Shown piece by piece: positions 32,496 through 44,744 of a stretch of 64,000 bases of DNA. The position numbers and the translations under genes are program-made. The stretch comes from Epiperipatus broadwayi. Its lineage: Eukaryota > Onychophora > Udeonychophora > Euonychophora > Peripatidae. The stretch is from contig JAQFVV010000050.1 in the NCBI GenBank assembly GCA_028023455.1, positions 4,094,626-4,158,625 on the forward strand, read 5' to 3'. Every line of letters begins with the position of its first letter. The first letter of the stretch is position 1. The notes below the pieces were generated by a model. That model had not been told where the DNA came from and did not search any database. It was given only the letters and a program-made list of their open reading frames with translations.

Positions 32496-32856
32496 ACAGG
32501 AATAAAGAAACTAGATCTAAATACAAACTCTGAGCGTTTATGAAACAATTTCTATTCAGCTTGCAAGCGTGAATTTTTTAGACACGTAATGTCTTCAAAC
32601 TCAGCATAGCAAACCAGATAGCTATATGGGTCTGATCTCAGTTCAGCATCACCACATAGTAGAAGCCTCTGCAATCTATATCATTGCAAGAAAGACCTCA
32701 AAGGTACATTTATGATAAACAAAAATGCAAGTTAAAAAACTTGCTAACGCTTGTATTTATGTCCACAGATGGCGTTCTACCAAAAACACCGATCAAGCGT
32801 ATGTTTTGTTTACATAAACGTCAGAGTAGCATTCACTATCTCTAACTATAATTCCA

Positions 32857-32900
32857 CTTTCAGATCATGATTTCAAGCTATTTGCTATCATCAGTGAAAG
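32857..32900 (-). ncRNA. Hammerhead, RZ-D, core boxes intact
   Basis: Same as 32452-32495, 405 nt further on. Confidence 0.75.
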
Positions 32901-33261
32901 ACAGGAATAAAGAAACTAGATCTAAATACAAACTCTGAGCGTTTATGAAACAATTTCTATTCAGCTTGCAAGCGTGAATTTTTTAGACACGTAATGTCTT
33001 CAAACTCAGCATAGCAAACCAGATAGCTATATGGGTCTGATCTCAGTTCAGCATCACCACATAGTAGAAGCCTCTGCAATCTATATCATTGCAAGAAAGA
33101 CCTCAAAGGTACATTTATGATAAACAAAAATGCAAGTTAAAAAACTTGCTAACGCTTGTATTTATGTCCACAGATGGCGTTCTACCAAAAACACCGGTCA
33201 AGCGTATGTTTTGTTTACATAAATGTCAGAGTAGCATTCACTATCTCTAACTATAATTCCA

Positions 33262-33305
33262 CTTTCAGATCATGATTTCAAGCTATTTGCTATCATCAGT
33301 GAAAG
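33262..33305 (-). ncRNA. Hammerhead, RZ-D, core boxes intact
   Basis: Same as the preceding RZ-D sites, 405 nt on. Confidence 0.75.
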
Positions 33306-33666
33306 ACAGGAATAAAGAAACTAGATCTAAATTCAAACTCTGAGCGTTTATAAAACAATTTCTATTCAGCTTGCAAGCATGAATTTTTTAGACACGTAAT
33401 GTCTTCAAACTCAGCATAGCAAACCAGATAGCTATATGGGTCTGATCTCAGTTCAGCATCACCACATAATAGAAGCCTCTGCAATCTATATCATTGCAAG
33501 AAAGACCTCAAAGGTACATTTATGATAAACAAAAATGCAAGTTAAAAAACTTGCTAACGCTTGTATTTATGTCCACAGATGGCGTTCTACCAAAAACACT
33601 GGTCAAGCGTATGTTTTGTTTACATAAACGTCAGAGTAGCATTCACTATCTCTAACTATAGTTCCA

Positions 33667-33726
33667 CTTTCAGATCATGATTTCAAGCTATTTGCTATCA
33701 TGATAGCTTGAAATCATGATCTGAAA
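33667..33726. repeat. Palindrome centre cutting a hammerhead
   Basis: CTTTCAGATCATGATTTCAA ... GCTATCATGATAGC ... TTGAAATCATGATCTGAAAG. The minus-strand HHR reads up to its core and then mirrors itself. A second truncated HHR at 33784-33820 (plus) lacks CTG and the 5' stem I strand. Confidence 0.8.
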
Positions 33727-34180
33727 GTGGAATTATAGTTAGAGATAGTGAATGCTACTCTGACGTTTATGTAAACAAAACATCATGATAGCAAATAGCT
33801 TGAAATCATGATCTGAAAGTGGAATTATAGTTAGAGATAGTGAATGCTACTCTGATGTTTATGTAAACAAAACATACGCTTGACCAGTGTTTTTGGTAGA
33901 ACGCCATCTGTGGACATAAATACAAGCGTTAGCAAGTTTTTTAACTTGCATTTTTGTTTATCATAAATGTACCTTTGAGGTCTTTCTTGCAATGATATAG
34001 ATTGCAGAGGCTTCTATTATGTGGTGATGCTGAACTGAGATCAGACCCATATAGCTATCTGGTTTGCTATGCTGAGTTTGAAGACATTACGTGTCTAAAA
34101 AATTCACGCTTGCAAGCTGAATAGAAATTGTTTCATAAACGCTCAGAGTTTGTATTTAGATCTAGTTTCTTTATTCCTGT

Positions 34181-34224
34181 CTTTCATTGATGATAGCAAA
34201 TAGCTTGAAATCATAATCTGAAAG
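34181..34224 (+). ncRNA. Hammerhead, RZ-D, one core change
   Basis: CTTTCA, TTGATGA (C3 changed), the usual stem II, GAAA, ATCATAAT, C, TGAAAG. Confidence 0.65.
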
Positions 34225-34585
34225 TGGAATTATAGTTAGAGATAGTGAATGCTACTCTGACGTTTATGTAAACAAAACATACGCTTGACCGGTGTTTTTG
34301 GTAGAACGCCATCTGTGGACATAAATACAAGCGTTAGCAAGTTTTTTAACTTGCATTTTTGTTTATCATAAATGTACCTTTGAGGTCTTTCTTGCAATGA
34401 TATAGATTGCAGAGTCTTCTACTATGTGGTGATGCTGAACTGAGATCAGACCCATATAGCTATCTGGTTTGCTATGCTGAGTTTGAAGACATTACGTGTC
34501 TAAAAAATTCACGCTTGCAAGCTGAATAGAAATTGTTTCATAAATGCTCAGAGGTTGTATTTAGATCTAGTTTCTTTATTCCTGT

Positions 34586-34629
34586 CTTTCACTGATGATA
34601 GCAAATAGCTTGAAATCATGATCTGAAAG
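34586..34629 (+). ncRNA. Hammerhead, RZ-D, core boxes intact
   Basis: CTTTCA, CTGATGA, stem II AGC/GCT, GAAA, ATCATGAT, C, TGAAAG. Predicted cleavage after 34623, giving with the next site a monomer spanning 34624-35028 (405 nt). Confidence 0.75.
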
Positions 34630-34990
34630 TGGAATTATAGTCAGAGATAGTGAATGCTACTCTGACGTTTATGTAAACAAAACATACGCTTGACCGGTGT
34701 TTTTGGTAGAATGCCATCTGTGGACATAAATGCAAGCGTTAGCAAGTTTTTTAACTTGCATTTTTGTTTATCATAAATGTACCTTTGAGTTCTTTCTTGC
34801 AATGATATAGATTGCAGAGGCTTCTACTATGTGGTGATGCTGAACTGAGATCAGACCCATATAGCTATCTGGTTTGCTATGCTGAGTTTGAAGACATTAC
34901 GTGTCTAAAAAATTCACGCTTGCAAGCTGAATAGAAATTGTTTCATAAACGCTCAGAGTTTGTATTTAGATCTAGTTTCTTTATTCCTGT

Positions 34991-35034
34991 CTTTCACTGA
35001 TGATAGCAAATAGCTTGAAATCATGATCTGAAAG
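34991..35034 (+). ncRNA. Hammerhead, RZ-D, core boxes intact
   Basis: Identical to 34586-34629. Predicted cleavage after 35028. Confidence 0.75.
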
Positions 35035-35184
35035 TGGAATTATAGTTAGAGATAGTGAATGCTACTCTGACGTTTATGTAAACAAAACATACGCTTGACC
35101 GGTGTTTTTGGTAGAACGTCATCTGTGGACATAAATACAAGCGTTAGCAAGTTTTTTAACTTGCATTTTTGTTTATATATATAT

Positions 35185-35425
35185 ATATTGAATAATGATA
35201 AAGGTATGTGTAAAAGATTGTGATCATGGCCAACTGATGGGTGCTAGTTCAGCATGAAATATGCATCTTGGGGGTCACAAATCTTTTTCACAAGTTTTTG
35301 GTCATATGTTTACAAATTAGACCCCTCTACTAAGTGTTCAAAGTCGGATAGAAAGACCAGTCTCTAACTTGGGTGAGAGTGGTGTAGTGGAAATTATACT
35401 ACAAATACATTATTCATTATTAGTT
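35185..35425 (+). mobile_element. RZ-E right part with near-intact hammerhead
   Basis: Continues the RZ-E interrupted at 32357: 'gaataatgataaaggtatg', HHR at 35230-35271 with CTGATGG for CTGATGA but GAAA, stem III and CCAA/TTGG intact, then 'tttttcacaagtttttggtcat', 'gacccctctac' and 'gagagtggtgtagtgg'. Confidence 0.65.
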
Positions 35426-35759
35426 ATTAGATAAACTCTGGTCTAATGAATGGCTAATAAATATTAATTATTTATCACCATTTTTTTAAAAAAATTAGAA
35501 CGCTTGATTTCGCAGTCTAAAATAAAAGGCATTCATTTAGAATTTTTTCCTAATAAAATAAATATTAGAATATGCTTTCAAATATTTATTTAATAATGAT
35601 ATTGGTAAAGTAAAATAGAAAATATACTTATCAATTGAATTTGACCAATTTATTCACATGTGTGTATACATGCTATTCATTGCATGCAAAGACAAAAATA
35701 CAATACATATATTTAAGATTTGAAATACAGGCATTCTTATACCTGGAATTTAATTGTAA

Positions 35760-36045
35760 ATATAGAGTATTTGAACTCAGACTTTTAAGCAATCTTCAAC
35801 TGTCCACACTATATCATACTAGTGATAAACATGATCACACGCATGTAGAAAAGATAAATAATCACCAATATCCATATTTTGTGCTGAACCAGCACTCATC
35901 AGTTGGTCCAGATTATCAGCACAAAATACGTATATCTTTTCTACATGTGTGTGGTCATGTATATCAGTAGTATGAGATAGTGTGGATAGTTTAATGTTGC
36001 TTGAAAATCTGAGTTCAAATCCCCTATATATATATATTCTAACCT
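35760..36045. mobile_element. RZ-A inverted fragment with hammerhead (35864-35907, minus)
   Basis: The left arm 'tttgaactcagacttttaag' and right arm 'gaaaatctgagttcaaat' are inverted. The minus HHR has ACCAA/TTGGT, CTGATGA and stem II GTGCTG/CAGCAC intact, but AAAA for GAAA. A partial inverted copy (CAGCACAAAATACGTATA) starts at 35917. Confidence 0.7.
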
Positions 36046-39000
36046 CCCCTCCGCGCATCCTCACCCCAAAATTTACTGTTTATTACGAATATTCCGGGTT
36101 CTAACTCAGTTAACAAATAAATAAATGAAATATTCAGCATTGATTAAAATGATTACTAGCTCTAATTTCTAAAATACAAATACGGTTCAATTTTTAAAAT
36201 GAATTAATAAATATTTACTATTTTCATGAGACATGGGGTGACAATACAGGGAACGAGATAGACTACATTGAGACATTATCCACACGATACTACCTCAATG
36301 GCATAAGAACACTATTCCCCCTTTTTACTATACCAAATAATTAACTCATAGTATTCTTACGACTTTCTAAGCTCTATGCACTACGATTAAAATAATAATC
36401 ATATCTTAATCTTCTTTATAACAAGAATCTAGCTCAATTAAATAAAATGAAGTAAAATAAAACAAAATAAAATCTCAGGTTCATAAATTGTATTCTAACT
36501 GATTTAAAATTACGGTAGTAAAATATGAAAAGGGAATTTTATGTCATAATCTACTACACAGCGACTAATAATAATAAAAAATAATAATAACAATAATAAA
36601 TATAATATAATCTTATTTCTTCCTAAATGAAATAAATAAATATGTACGTGGTAGTATTTTAATAATCTGACAACAGAATACGTGTGGCAACATTAGCATA
36701 TAATTTAATGTAATATTGTAGCAATCGACTTATGACCAATAAAGAATATAAAATTATGATCTTTTAATTTTAACATACCAATAAATTCTCAAAATTATTA
36801 TAACACTTTTATGTTTACCTTTTGTGCAAAATTTATATGTCTGTTTCAATTATAAGTGTATCGTGATTTCATGCATCCATGTGGAGAAATAACAACGCGG
36901 ACACACAACTTTAAAATAAATTTAAAAAAACAAAGTTTATTAACAACATAAATAAATTAACAAAATTTTTACATTATGTACATTGGATATCCCTTACTCT
37001 CCTATCTCAACTTAGTTTACTAGTTTATAAAAATGAAATCAAAATACTATTTATTTTTCCTAGTTAAATCTTATCTTTAAAACGCTTAAGAAAATGCAGT
37101 ATTATTATTTGATTTATTATTATGGTTAGCTTGTTACAAAATGCATTTCTTATATGCTTATCACAAACACTTTGCATCCCTAATATTATTAAAATTATAT
37201 TTTTACAAAATTTACATTCGTAGTAAAATTCTACTAAATAACAAATTTTAGTTTTATATTGGTTGTATGGAATCTTACAAAGTCAAAACATTGTTCTACA
37301 TTCGGTATTAGGTTTTTATTGTTCATTATCCGATGTTTATTTATCCTAATATTCTCATTCAAGCCTTACTTCGGATGATATAATTACAACTATTAATATA
37401 CCATGCACAAGTATATGTTTATTATTCCTTATTGAACTATTTTCTTAATAAATATGCAATACTTATCTTCTAAATATTATTTTTTTTTAAAAATTCAAAT
37501 TTTATTATCACTTTTAAAATACTTGGTTTAGATTTCTTTTCAAAATCTTATATTCATTTCTGAATTAATTTTACAATGTATTATATGATTCTTTCTCTCT
37601 TTATGATATTTTGGACTTTCAATTTTAAAGTTACACAATTCTATACATTCCAGCAAATAAACTATTCTTACGTAAATGATAACTTATCTTCAGTTCTATT
37701 TTATTCATTATTTCTCTGAAAATATCTTTCTGACCGATGCAGATTCACAAAATAAGGATAGCGAAGATAGATGCATAGGATCAAAATACAACTAGAATAT
37801 TACTCGTCATATACCTTGACAATCATGGCACAGTGAATTAAAAGACACGATAGAGGAGTGACCTTTACCTGTCTACCAACCTCTATTATAGGAACGATGC
37901 TAAAGCTATTTCTTCAGCTTTATTATAACATCAAAAAGTTTAAAGATATGCAAAAACACTGTCCAAACTATATGTGTTCAGTTATAGGGCTTAGTTAACT
38001 ATACTGAAATCACACAAAACTAAATATGATCCAAATCCTTTATTTTCCTATTTTTAAAAAAAAAACATCATCTTGGTTTCCTCTCCACTAGTACTTCCAA
38101 GTCACTATCCAATCTTATTTCTCAAGATTTTTCTATACTGTACATCGACAAATACATATCTGCATTACTAACAATAATAAAATTCATTTATTTTAACTAT
38201 TCCACTGTTCTATAAGAAAATCTTTTTACTACTTTCCTCCTATATTTAATCATATACAACTATTTAAATATCTGAATACTTTATCACATGAAAGTTCAAA
38301 AGAATCACACAATTGCTCTGTTAAATTATATTATTAATATACTTTAAATAAATTATTGCATGCATATTCCGAATTACTCCTATCTCATTATATGTTAAAA
38401 ATGTTGTATAAAATGTGTACATATAATTTAAACTTTCACACTTCATTCTTAATCAATAGATGATCTAAAAAAAAATACATTATGCATTATAAATAAATAT
38501 CAATATTACCAAATGATCTTTATCTTCTCGATCGCGTTCCGTAGGCTTCACCATCCATTTGATTCTTGTAGATATAAGACTCACATACATACACTTTATT
38601 TTTAAACAATATTTCTAATAATTTTATCAAGCTATTATATTTAAATCTCAATATTACTAAATTTATGTTTATATGTTTTCCCTAATCTCACATAGCATTT
38701 TATATTTTTAAAATAACTTAGTAAAATATTTAAACTATATTTACTGTACTTCTTTATCAAACTTTCTTGAAAACCGTTCATATTAAAGCTAAAAAAAAAA
38801 TGTTTATTATTTCTTCTTCAGTCACTTAATGTTCTATTTTAAGGCAAAACAATTATTGCTCTGTTTAATAAATATTCATAGACGACAATCCTTGGTTTTT
38901 CATAATATTTAATACAATTATTAATTATGATATTAGTTAATCCCGTAAAGAAAACATCTACATATTCTCTTCTAATATTTTCTGCTAAGATTTTCCCGCG

Positions 39001-40655
39001 CGACTTTTATGATGCATCTTCTAGGTACTTTGCTTTAAATATTCAGTAAATTTTTCGGTTTCCATGGATCCATTTTCATTAATTAATTTAAATTTATATT
39101 TTCTAAATCAAGCATTTCTCCAATGAACACTTTATAACATTTTTAATTTTTCTTAGAGAAAGTTTTTCTGTTCTTTTTTTTTTTTAAAAAAAACACAATA
39201 GCTCTTTCATATCATTCTTCGGTAATTTTTCCTTTCTTTTAAAGTTCTGGTACTATATACTTGGTAATATTTCCTTTAAAAAGGACAAACATTTTTTTCT
39301 CATTATAACTTTTACATAATTCTTTATAATATACAGCATCTTAATTTTCCCATAGAGAAGAATAAAAAAAAAAACTTTAGAGTAGCCTTATAAATTTGTG
39401 CGTCATAATTTTCCTGATGGCAAGTAACTTCTCTTTTAAGTTTTCGTATAGCGTCCAAATTATATTCCTCTGAGTTACAATAATAAGTTTCTGGTTGAGC
39501 ATAAATAAAGCTGTATCGAGGCACTTTACAAATATTTTTCCTTTAGCAATATTTTTAGGTATTTTTTTCCTTTAGTACTTCCATTTTTACTGCAAGGTTT
39601 TGGCTAAACTTGAATAAAATCACTGGCAAGAAAACTTTTTAAAATTAGCCCTTCATGTAAAGGCAGTCAAAATATTATATGTTAAAAAAACTTTTAAAAT
39701 AAATACAAAATTTTAAAATTATATCACTTTTCTAGCTTACGGTCTTATCCAGCTAAAAAAATATGTTACTCCCTCCTTCACTTACACATTACTTTCTCTC
39801 GTGCTTCATTTATTTCTTATATTTTGTCTGCTAAAATACCTCCGTTGATTGGTTAATGACCTTTTTAGCGCGAACAAATTTACACATTTTAGTTTTATAA
39901 TAGACTAGATTTTTCAAATAAGACATTTATGACGTAATGATTTGAAATATTACTTAGAATAGTATTTTTAAACTCAATTATAGTTTAATCAAAATCATTT
40001 AAATTTTAAAAATAATTATTAAAACAATATTTAACATTTCAACTTTTTACTTTAACGACAGATAGCAATTACATTTAGTTCCATAATTCACAAACTTTAT
40101 TATTATTCTAACAAGCGTGTGTGTGAAGGTATATAATATACAGTCACATGATTACTAACTTTATCAGATGATTTTTTTAATTTACGTCTCGGTCTAAATT
40201 ACCAAAACTGATATATTTTATAAAAAATTTGGAAAATAATTTAAACTTGTAGAACTAAATATAATTCTCACCATCCTAAAGTTTATTTTAAAATATACTC
40301 TATTAATTTTGACTATTAAATATAATTATAACACTACATATAGCATTTATTTAATTATTAGTTTTAAAATATCATACTCGAATTATTAATATACATTTAA
40401 CTATTTATAGCTGTGTTATTTTATATGGCCAGCTTTTACAACCATAAGCAAGGATATAATTAAGCTTTATTTAACTATTTTCTTTTAAAATAATCCAATA
40501 CACTTTTATATACCAGGTATTTTCAGCCTTAAATTGTACTATAAGATCTAATTATCCTACTATTATTTATATATCATACAAACATATCTTAAAATTTAAA
40601 TTTTTTTTTAGTAATTGACCATTCTACCTTATTATGACCTATAGATAAGGGCACA
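36046..40655. other. Long AT-rich stretch without recognised genes
   Basis: There are no ribozyme motifs and no family repeats. Between about 38990 and 39540 the minus strand can be read, with many stops, into peptide-like stretches (for example NGSMETEKFTEYL and the 66-residue frame at 39324-39524). This may be the remnant of a coding sequence that I cannot identify. The region just outside the LTR element is otherwise featureless. Confidence 0.4.
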
Positions 40656-42515
40656 ATATATATATATTGTAACCATATATTTTAGTATAAAATATATTAA
40701 TTGATGTAACTGGTATAAAAATTTCTCTTTCTTCTTTTGGTGATTTGATTGGCTTGATTTGCACTTTGAACAGATTACTTTCTTATATTATTTTAATAAA
40801 TTTAAATTTGCTTCTTTCCATATGCTAACTCATATCAAAATGTTTAACTTTTTAAAAATTTGACAACACATTAAAATTTGGTAAAATATTATTAAAAATA
40901 ATAATTTATCTTTATTTGTTTAAAATGATCTTGGATTATTATTTCCATTGAATTAAAAAACCATTTGTTCAATTAAAATTAATTATTAAAAATAAATACA
41001 GTAATTACGTATGCGCCTCAATGTAATAAAAGAAAAGAGCGCGAATTTAAGAGAAGATCGTCTGTTAGTTTGCTTTTGGAGGGAGAAAGAAAAGAAAATG
41101 GTAAAGGCAAATGGTATAAATTTGATAAGCTTATTTTAAAATAGTTAATAAGTAAATGGATTACCACAAAGTTTGCTATAAAACGTAAAAATAACACAGT
41201 GGTATTTAATTATAAGATGAATTGCTAAATTTTAAAAGTCTGTTCAAGTCGGCTGGCCAAGTGGATCAAATCACCGGTAACAATTTTCCAATATTACATT
41301 TTTAGAATGTCAGAGCTTCTCAGTTTAAAAGAATTAATTGCAAGAGTTTGGTATGTTTTAAAATGTTTATTATTCTACAATTTGGAAAAATTAAATAAGT
41401 ATTTTAATTACAGAAGTTTTATGAAAATGAAAATTTGTTTTTTAAAAAAGAAGTTTAAATTAAAGTAAAATGTTAAAGTTGTCAACATAGCTTAAAATTT
41501 CCGTTTCTAATTCTAATAAAATATAGTATTAATTGATATTTAACTTTACAATGCCTATCATATATTTGCTAGTTAATTTGTTTAACATTTGGATAATAAA
41601 CCGTCTTCAAAATAGTTAATCAAAGCTATTTTCTAATTTTAACGTCAGTTTGAAATGATTAAATTAATTGCTATAATTGGTATTCCTAGATTTAAGCGTG
41701 GATAAATAAATATTAGCATGGATGTGATAAACTTGGAATATTTTAATAGAGAAATGTAGAAATTAATAACTTATGAAAAACATTTTCATTTAAGTTCTGC
41801 GTGTCATGTTTGAAATTGTTTCTTGTTTATGGAGCCACGTAAAATCGTTAATCTAATAGTGATTATAATAACTAACACAAATGGATAAATTTACATGTTT
41901 GGAATTCAACTATAATTATAGCTATTACTTCATACATTTATTGTTCGACACATCGTACATGGATTTCACGGATCATATTTGGAGTTATAAAATGCTATAC
42001 AATCTAATTTGTGACACACACACCTGCTAAAATTCATGTATTGAACTATAAAATGCTATACATTTAATTTATATCACACACACACCCATTAGATTTTATG
42101 TATTTGATGAATAATTCATTGCTTTAATTTTATCGTTATATGAACTTGCATGTGAAGTTCATAAGTTATATTTTATTAAGTTTAAATTAATAGGGGTTGA
42201 ATAAAATATTTATTCAAGAGAATAGCGCTTGCAAAAAAGCTTAAAAGTACTGAATGAATTCATGAGATGTATCAATCTTTATGAGTTATTTGTTAGTCTT
42301 TCCAGATTTATATTCCTATACTAATATTACTTATATTATATTACACATGTTTTATTTAAGCAAGATAAATTAGTACATTAGCTGTCCTGATTAGTGTAAC
42401 ATTTTATTATGCAAGAACCCACATTTGCTAAAGTGTTAGTGTATTCTGAATGGTCAGAATAACTGAGGGGGATGATTTTGCACTTTAATGTGAAGTAAAT
42501 AGTAATGTTGTTTTA

Positions 42516-42718
42516 GAATGTAAAGGGCATTAATCTGTGCTGGTGGTTAATCCGCAGATTACTTTATTGCCATTTTTTGTATTTTACATTCATTCCTGCG
42601 CTGGTGGTTAATCCGCGGAATGGTGTACTTGTACTTATTGCTTTATGATGGTGTATAAATCCACAAAACGTTTAGTGTTATTTAATTCCTCCGTGTAGAT
42701 GAATACATCCACAGGAAT
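42516..42718 (+). promoter_or_regulatory. Cluster of RNA hairpins in the LTR
   Basis: Hairpin 1 (42532-42560): stem AATCTGTG/CGCAGATT, loop CTGGTGGTTAATC. It is enclosed by an outer stem GAATGTAAA/TTTACATTC (42516-42524 with 42583-42591). Hairpin 2 (42591-42622): stem CATTCC-T-GCG/CGC-GGAATG with the same CTGGTGGTTAATC loop. Hairpin 4 (42685-42718): ATTCCT..GTG/CAC-AGGAAT with inner GATG/CATC. Same loop with different, complementary stems argues for a structured RNA. Copied in the 3' LTR from about 52695 (hairpin 1 at 52711-52739). Confidence 0.5.
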
Positions 42719-44087
42719 ATGTTTTACTTCATAGATATAAGTTGGGCAAAGTATTTTAGTTATTCTGCTAAATCATCTTCTTCCATTTGTAAGTATAATT
42801 TATAAGTTAGATCATTAAATTGTAGCAGGACATTCTATTCAAGTTATTTCATAATAATTAACTGTTGGTTGATTATTATTTACCGGAGTGTAAGTTTAAA
42901 TTATCACTTTATTTAATGATTGCATTGTAGCTAAATCCTACAGACATAATATTATTTATTATATTATTATAAGTTTACGGTATGGATTTATTGAATCTGG
43001 AAATGACGTTAAATATTTCATGAGTTGATGCTGAATTTAGTATAATTTTCTCAATATTCATTGTATCAAATTGAAATATAAGGTATGATTAGGTTCTTAA
43101 AAACTGTACCTATGAGATGTTATTGAAGAAAGTCGAGGGAATTATAATTTATTTATTTTATTTGTTTATTTATGTCTTTAATTATAACATTGGAATTAAT
43201 TACTTATTATTCATAATTTTGTAAATAAAAGTTGATTTATAATTAAACTTACTGTGCCGTTGCTATGTGTCATTCGTAAAATCAGAAATCATAAACCTTG
43301 GGTAGAGCATACATTGAAATACACACTATCGTCAACATGATATAAGAGTTTATTGATATTTTTGAAAAAACATTTGGATGCTTTTAGTCTTTGGTAGTTT
43401 ATGATGTGTAAGGTACAATAAAATCCCATTTACCTTTTTCATCATTTTGGCTTTGCGTATTTGATTCTAGTATACAATACAAATTGATTATTAAACCTGT
43501 AAACAGATTTACCAAATAATGACACGATTAAATATATTTACTTAACGTTTTTAAATTGTCATTCGTCAGTATAATAAGAGTCTCAGTAATATAGTAAACT
43601 ATAAAAAGGAACCCAAGTATTTATGTTTATTTATTGCAAAGCTTTACCTAGACTAGCATTTGTATTAGAAATCATATAGATGGTTTAAAATTTCATAATC
43701 TTATGTAGTTATACAAATTATGCCATCTTGTACATGGTCGGCCATCGGGTCTCATACAATAAAAATTGCAAATTAAGGTTTGAAAATAATAACATTACAC
43801 TTATAATTTGATTAAAGTATTTTATCATAATACTATGGTAGTTCTTCGCGGTACACCCTGGCTGCGATCAAATTAAATCATAAAAAGTTTAGGTTAGATC
43901 ATTAGTTTGGTCTGTGGTAAGTTGCCCCAGATGTTGATTGTGGTCTTTGATGCATAAAATAGATAGCATGATATGCTTTTGGATACAGCTCTTAATAGCT
44001 GACAATGTGCAAATGGGAATTGATCAGTGATAGAAGTTACGATTCTTAGTGCATTTGCGTTTCTGTAGTTGGGACCACACAATTTAC

Positions 44088-44156
44088 GGTTACAATTTTG
44101 AGTGCCGCAGCGGGTTCGGCACGATGGGTAGTTGAAGGGGCGAGCGGATGGTTACA
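44088..44156 (+). repeat. Duplicated LTR end with a PBS-like motif inside the LTR
   Basis: GGTTACAATTTTGAGTGCCG at 44088 parallels GGTTACAATTTTTGGTGCCC at 44150, 62 bp on, which is the real LTR end plus PBS. Both are followed by a CGG/CGATG-type stretch. The LTR thus appears to have absorbed an older end-plus-PBS unit. The same is present in the 3' LTR (ends 54335). Confidence 0.65.
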
Positions 44157-44161
44157 ATTTT

Positions 44162-44179
44162 TGGTGCCCCAACATGATC
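44162..44179 (+). other. Primer binding site, tRNA-Trp-like
   Basis: TGGTGCCCCAACATGATC starts five bases after the LTR. TGG matches the CCA tail of a tRNA. Compared with the tRNA-Trp complement known from CsRn1-type elements (TGGTGACCCCGACGTGAT) it has one deletion and two transitions. Primer identity is therefore likely but not certain. Confidence 0.65.
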
Positions 44180-44744
44180 GGCCTGATATGTTGAGGTTAT
44201 ACAGTCATTATAAGTGTGCAATTACAGTTTTTAGCACTTTATAAACATGCGACTTGATTAATTGATTGTTGCATAGTACAATATGGTAATGTCTGAACTG
44301 AATTAATTAATGATTGTTGATTACAATTTTAATTTCCCATATTACAAGAATATTATCATGTGACAAATGCTCTATCATGGTGATAAGATATTGTGTGTTT
44401 TATTGCTATATATTTCTCCAAGTTACTTATATAGATTTCTGATGACCATAGCAATCGTATTCCAAGATATACCAATATTTATGATTGAATTGGGAGAAGT
44501 TGAAATTATCAAGGGTTTATAAAGTAGTTGTTGTAATACTGCAAATATTTAAAGTGGGGGTTCAGATTATTTTAGTGTGAATGTGATATATACCATCTGG
44601 GATAGATTATTGGTGGTGAGGATTTAGTGGTTGGTCGGCTTGAACTAGATTTTAATTGATCATTGTTATTAAAACACATATTTTAGGAAAAAAAAAAAAT
44701 TTGGTTTCACAAAATATTGAAATAGTTGTTATAAAATACTTAAA
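44180..44744 (+). other. Untranslated leader of the retrotransposon
   Basis: About 565 bp between PBS and gag start, without a substantial open frame. Packaging signals may lie here but none is recognisable. Confidence 0.6.

Larger units (their letters stand above)
32358..35175. mobile_element. RZ-D retrozyme-like array, 2.8-kb palindrome
   Basis: The left half has head-to-tail units starting CCACAGATGGCGTTCTACC at 32358, 32763, 33168 and 33573, exactly 405 bp apart, with HHRs on the minus strand. Near 33700 the array inverts; the right half has the same units on the plus strand (HHRs at 34181, 34586 and 34991, again 405 apart). Copies are nearly identical, implying recent origin or homogenisation. 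The turn-around falls inside the HHR, with an extra partial unit at about 33703-33783. The array is flanked by TA runs (about 32346-32357 and 35175-35188) that belong to an interrupted RZ-E. It contains no protein-coding frame. Confidence 0.88.
40668..44156 (+). repeat. 5' LTR (3489 bp)
   Basis: Starts TGTAACCATATATTTTAGT and ends GATGGTTACA; the 7-bp ends are inverted copies. Length is far above the few hundred bases common for animal Ty3/gypsy LTRs. It contains the duplicated-end motif at 44088-44156 and the hairpin cluster at 42516-42718. A 62-residue minus frame (43894-44082), identical in both LTRs, is present, but with no recognisable domain I treat it as chance. Promoter and polyadenylation signals could not be assigned with confidence. 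Confidence 0.9.

Noticed and set aside
32358-35175. Regularly spaced direct repeats resembling a CRISPR-like or satellite array
   Set aside because: The whole 405-bp unit is conserved, not short repeats with unique spacers, and the array inverts. The eukaryotic context and the ribozyme core explain it better.
37740-37920. Possible minus-strand exon ending in a strong CAG|GTAAAG donor near 37880
   Set aside because: Stops interrupt every frame within a few codons upstream of the donor and no acceptor fits.
43894-44082. 62-residue minus-strand frame found identically in both LTRs (also 54073-54261)
   Set aside because: Identity follows from LTR duplication. There is no domain, no start context, and the composition is that of the surrounding DNA.
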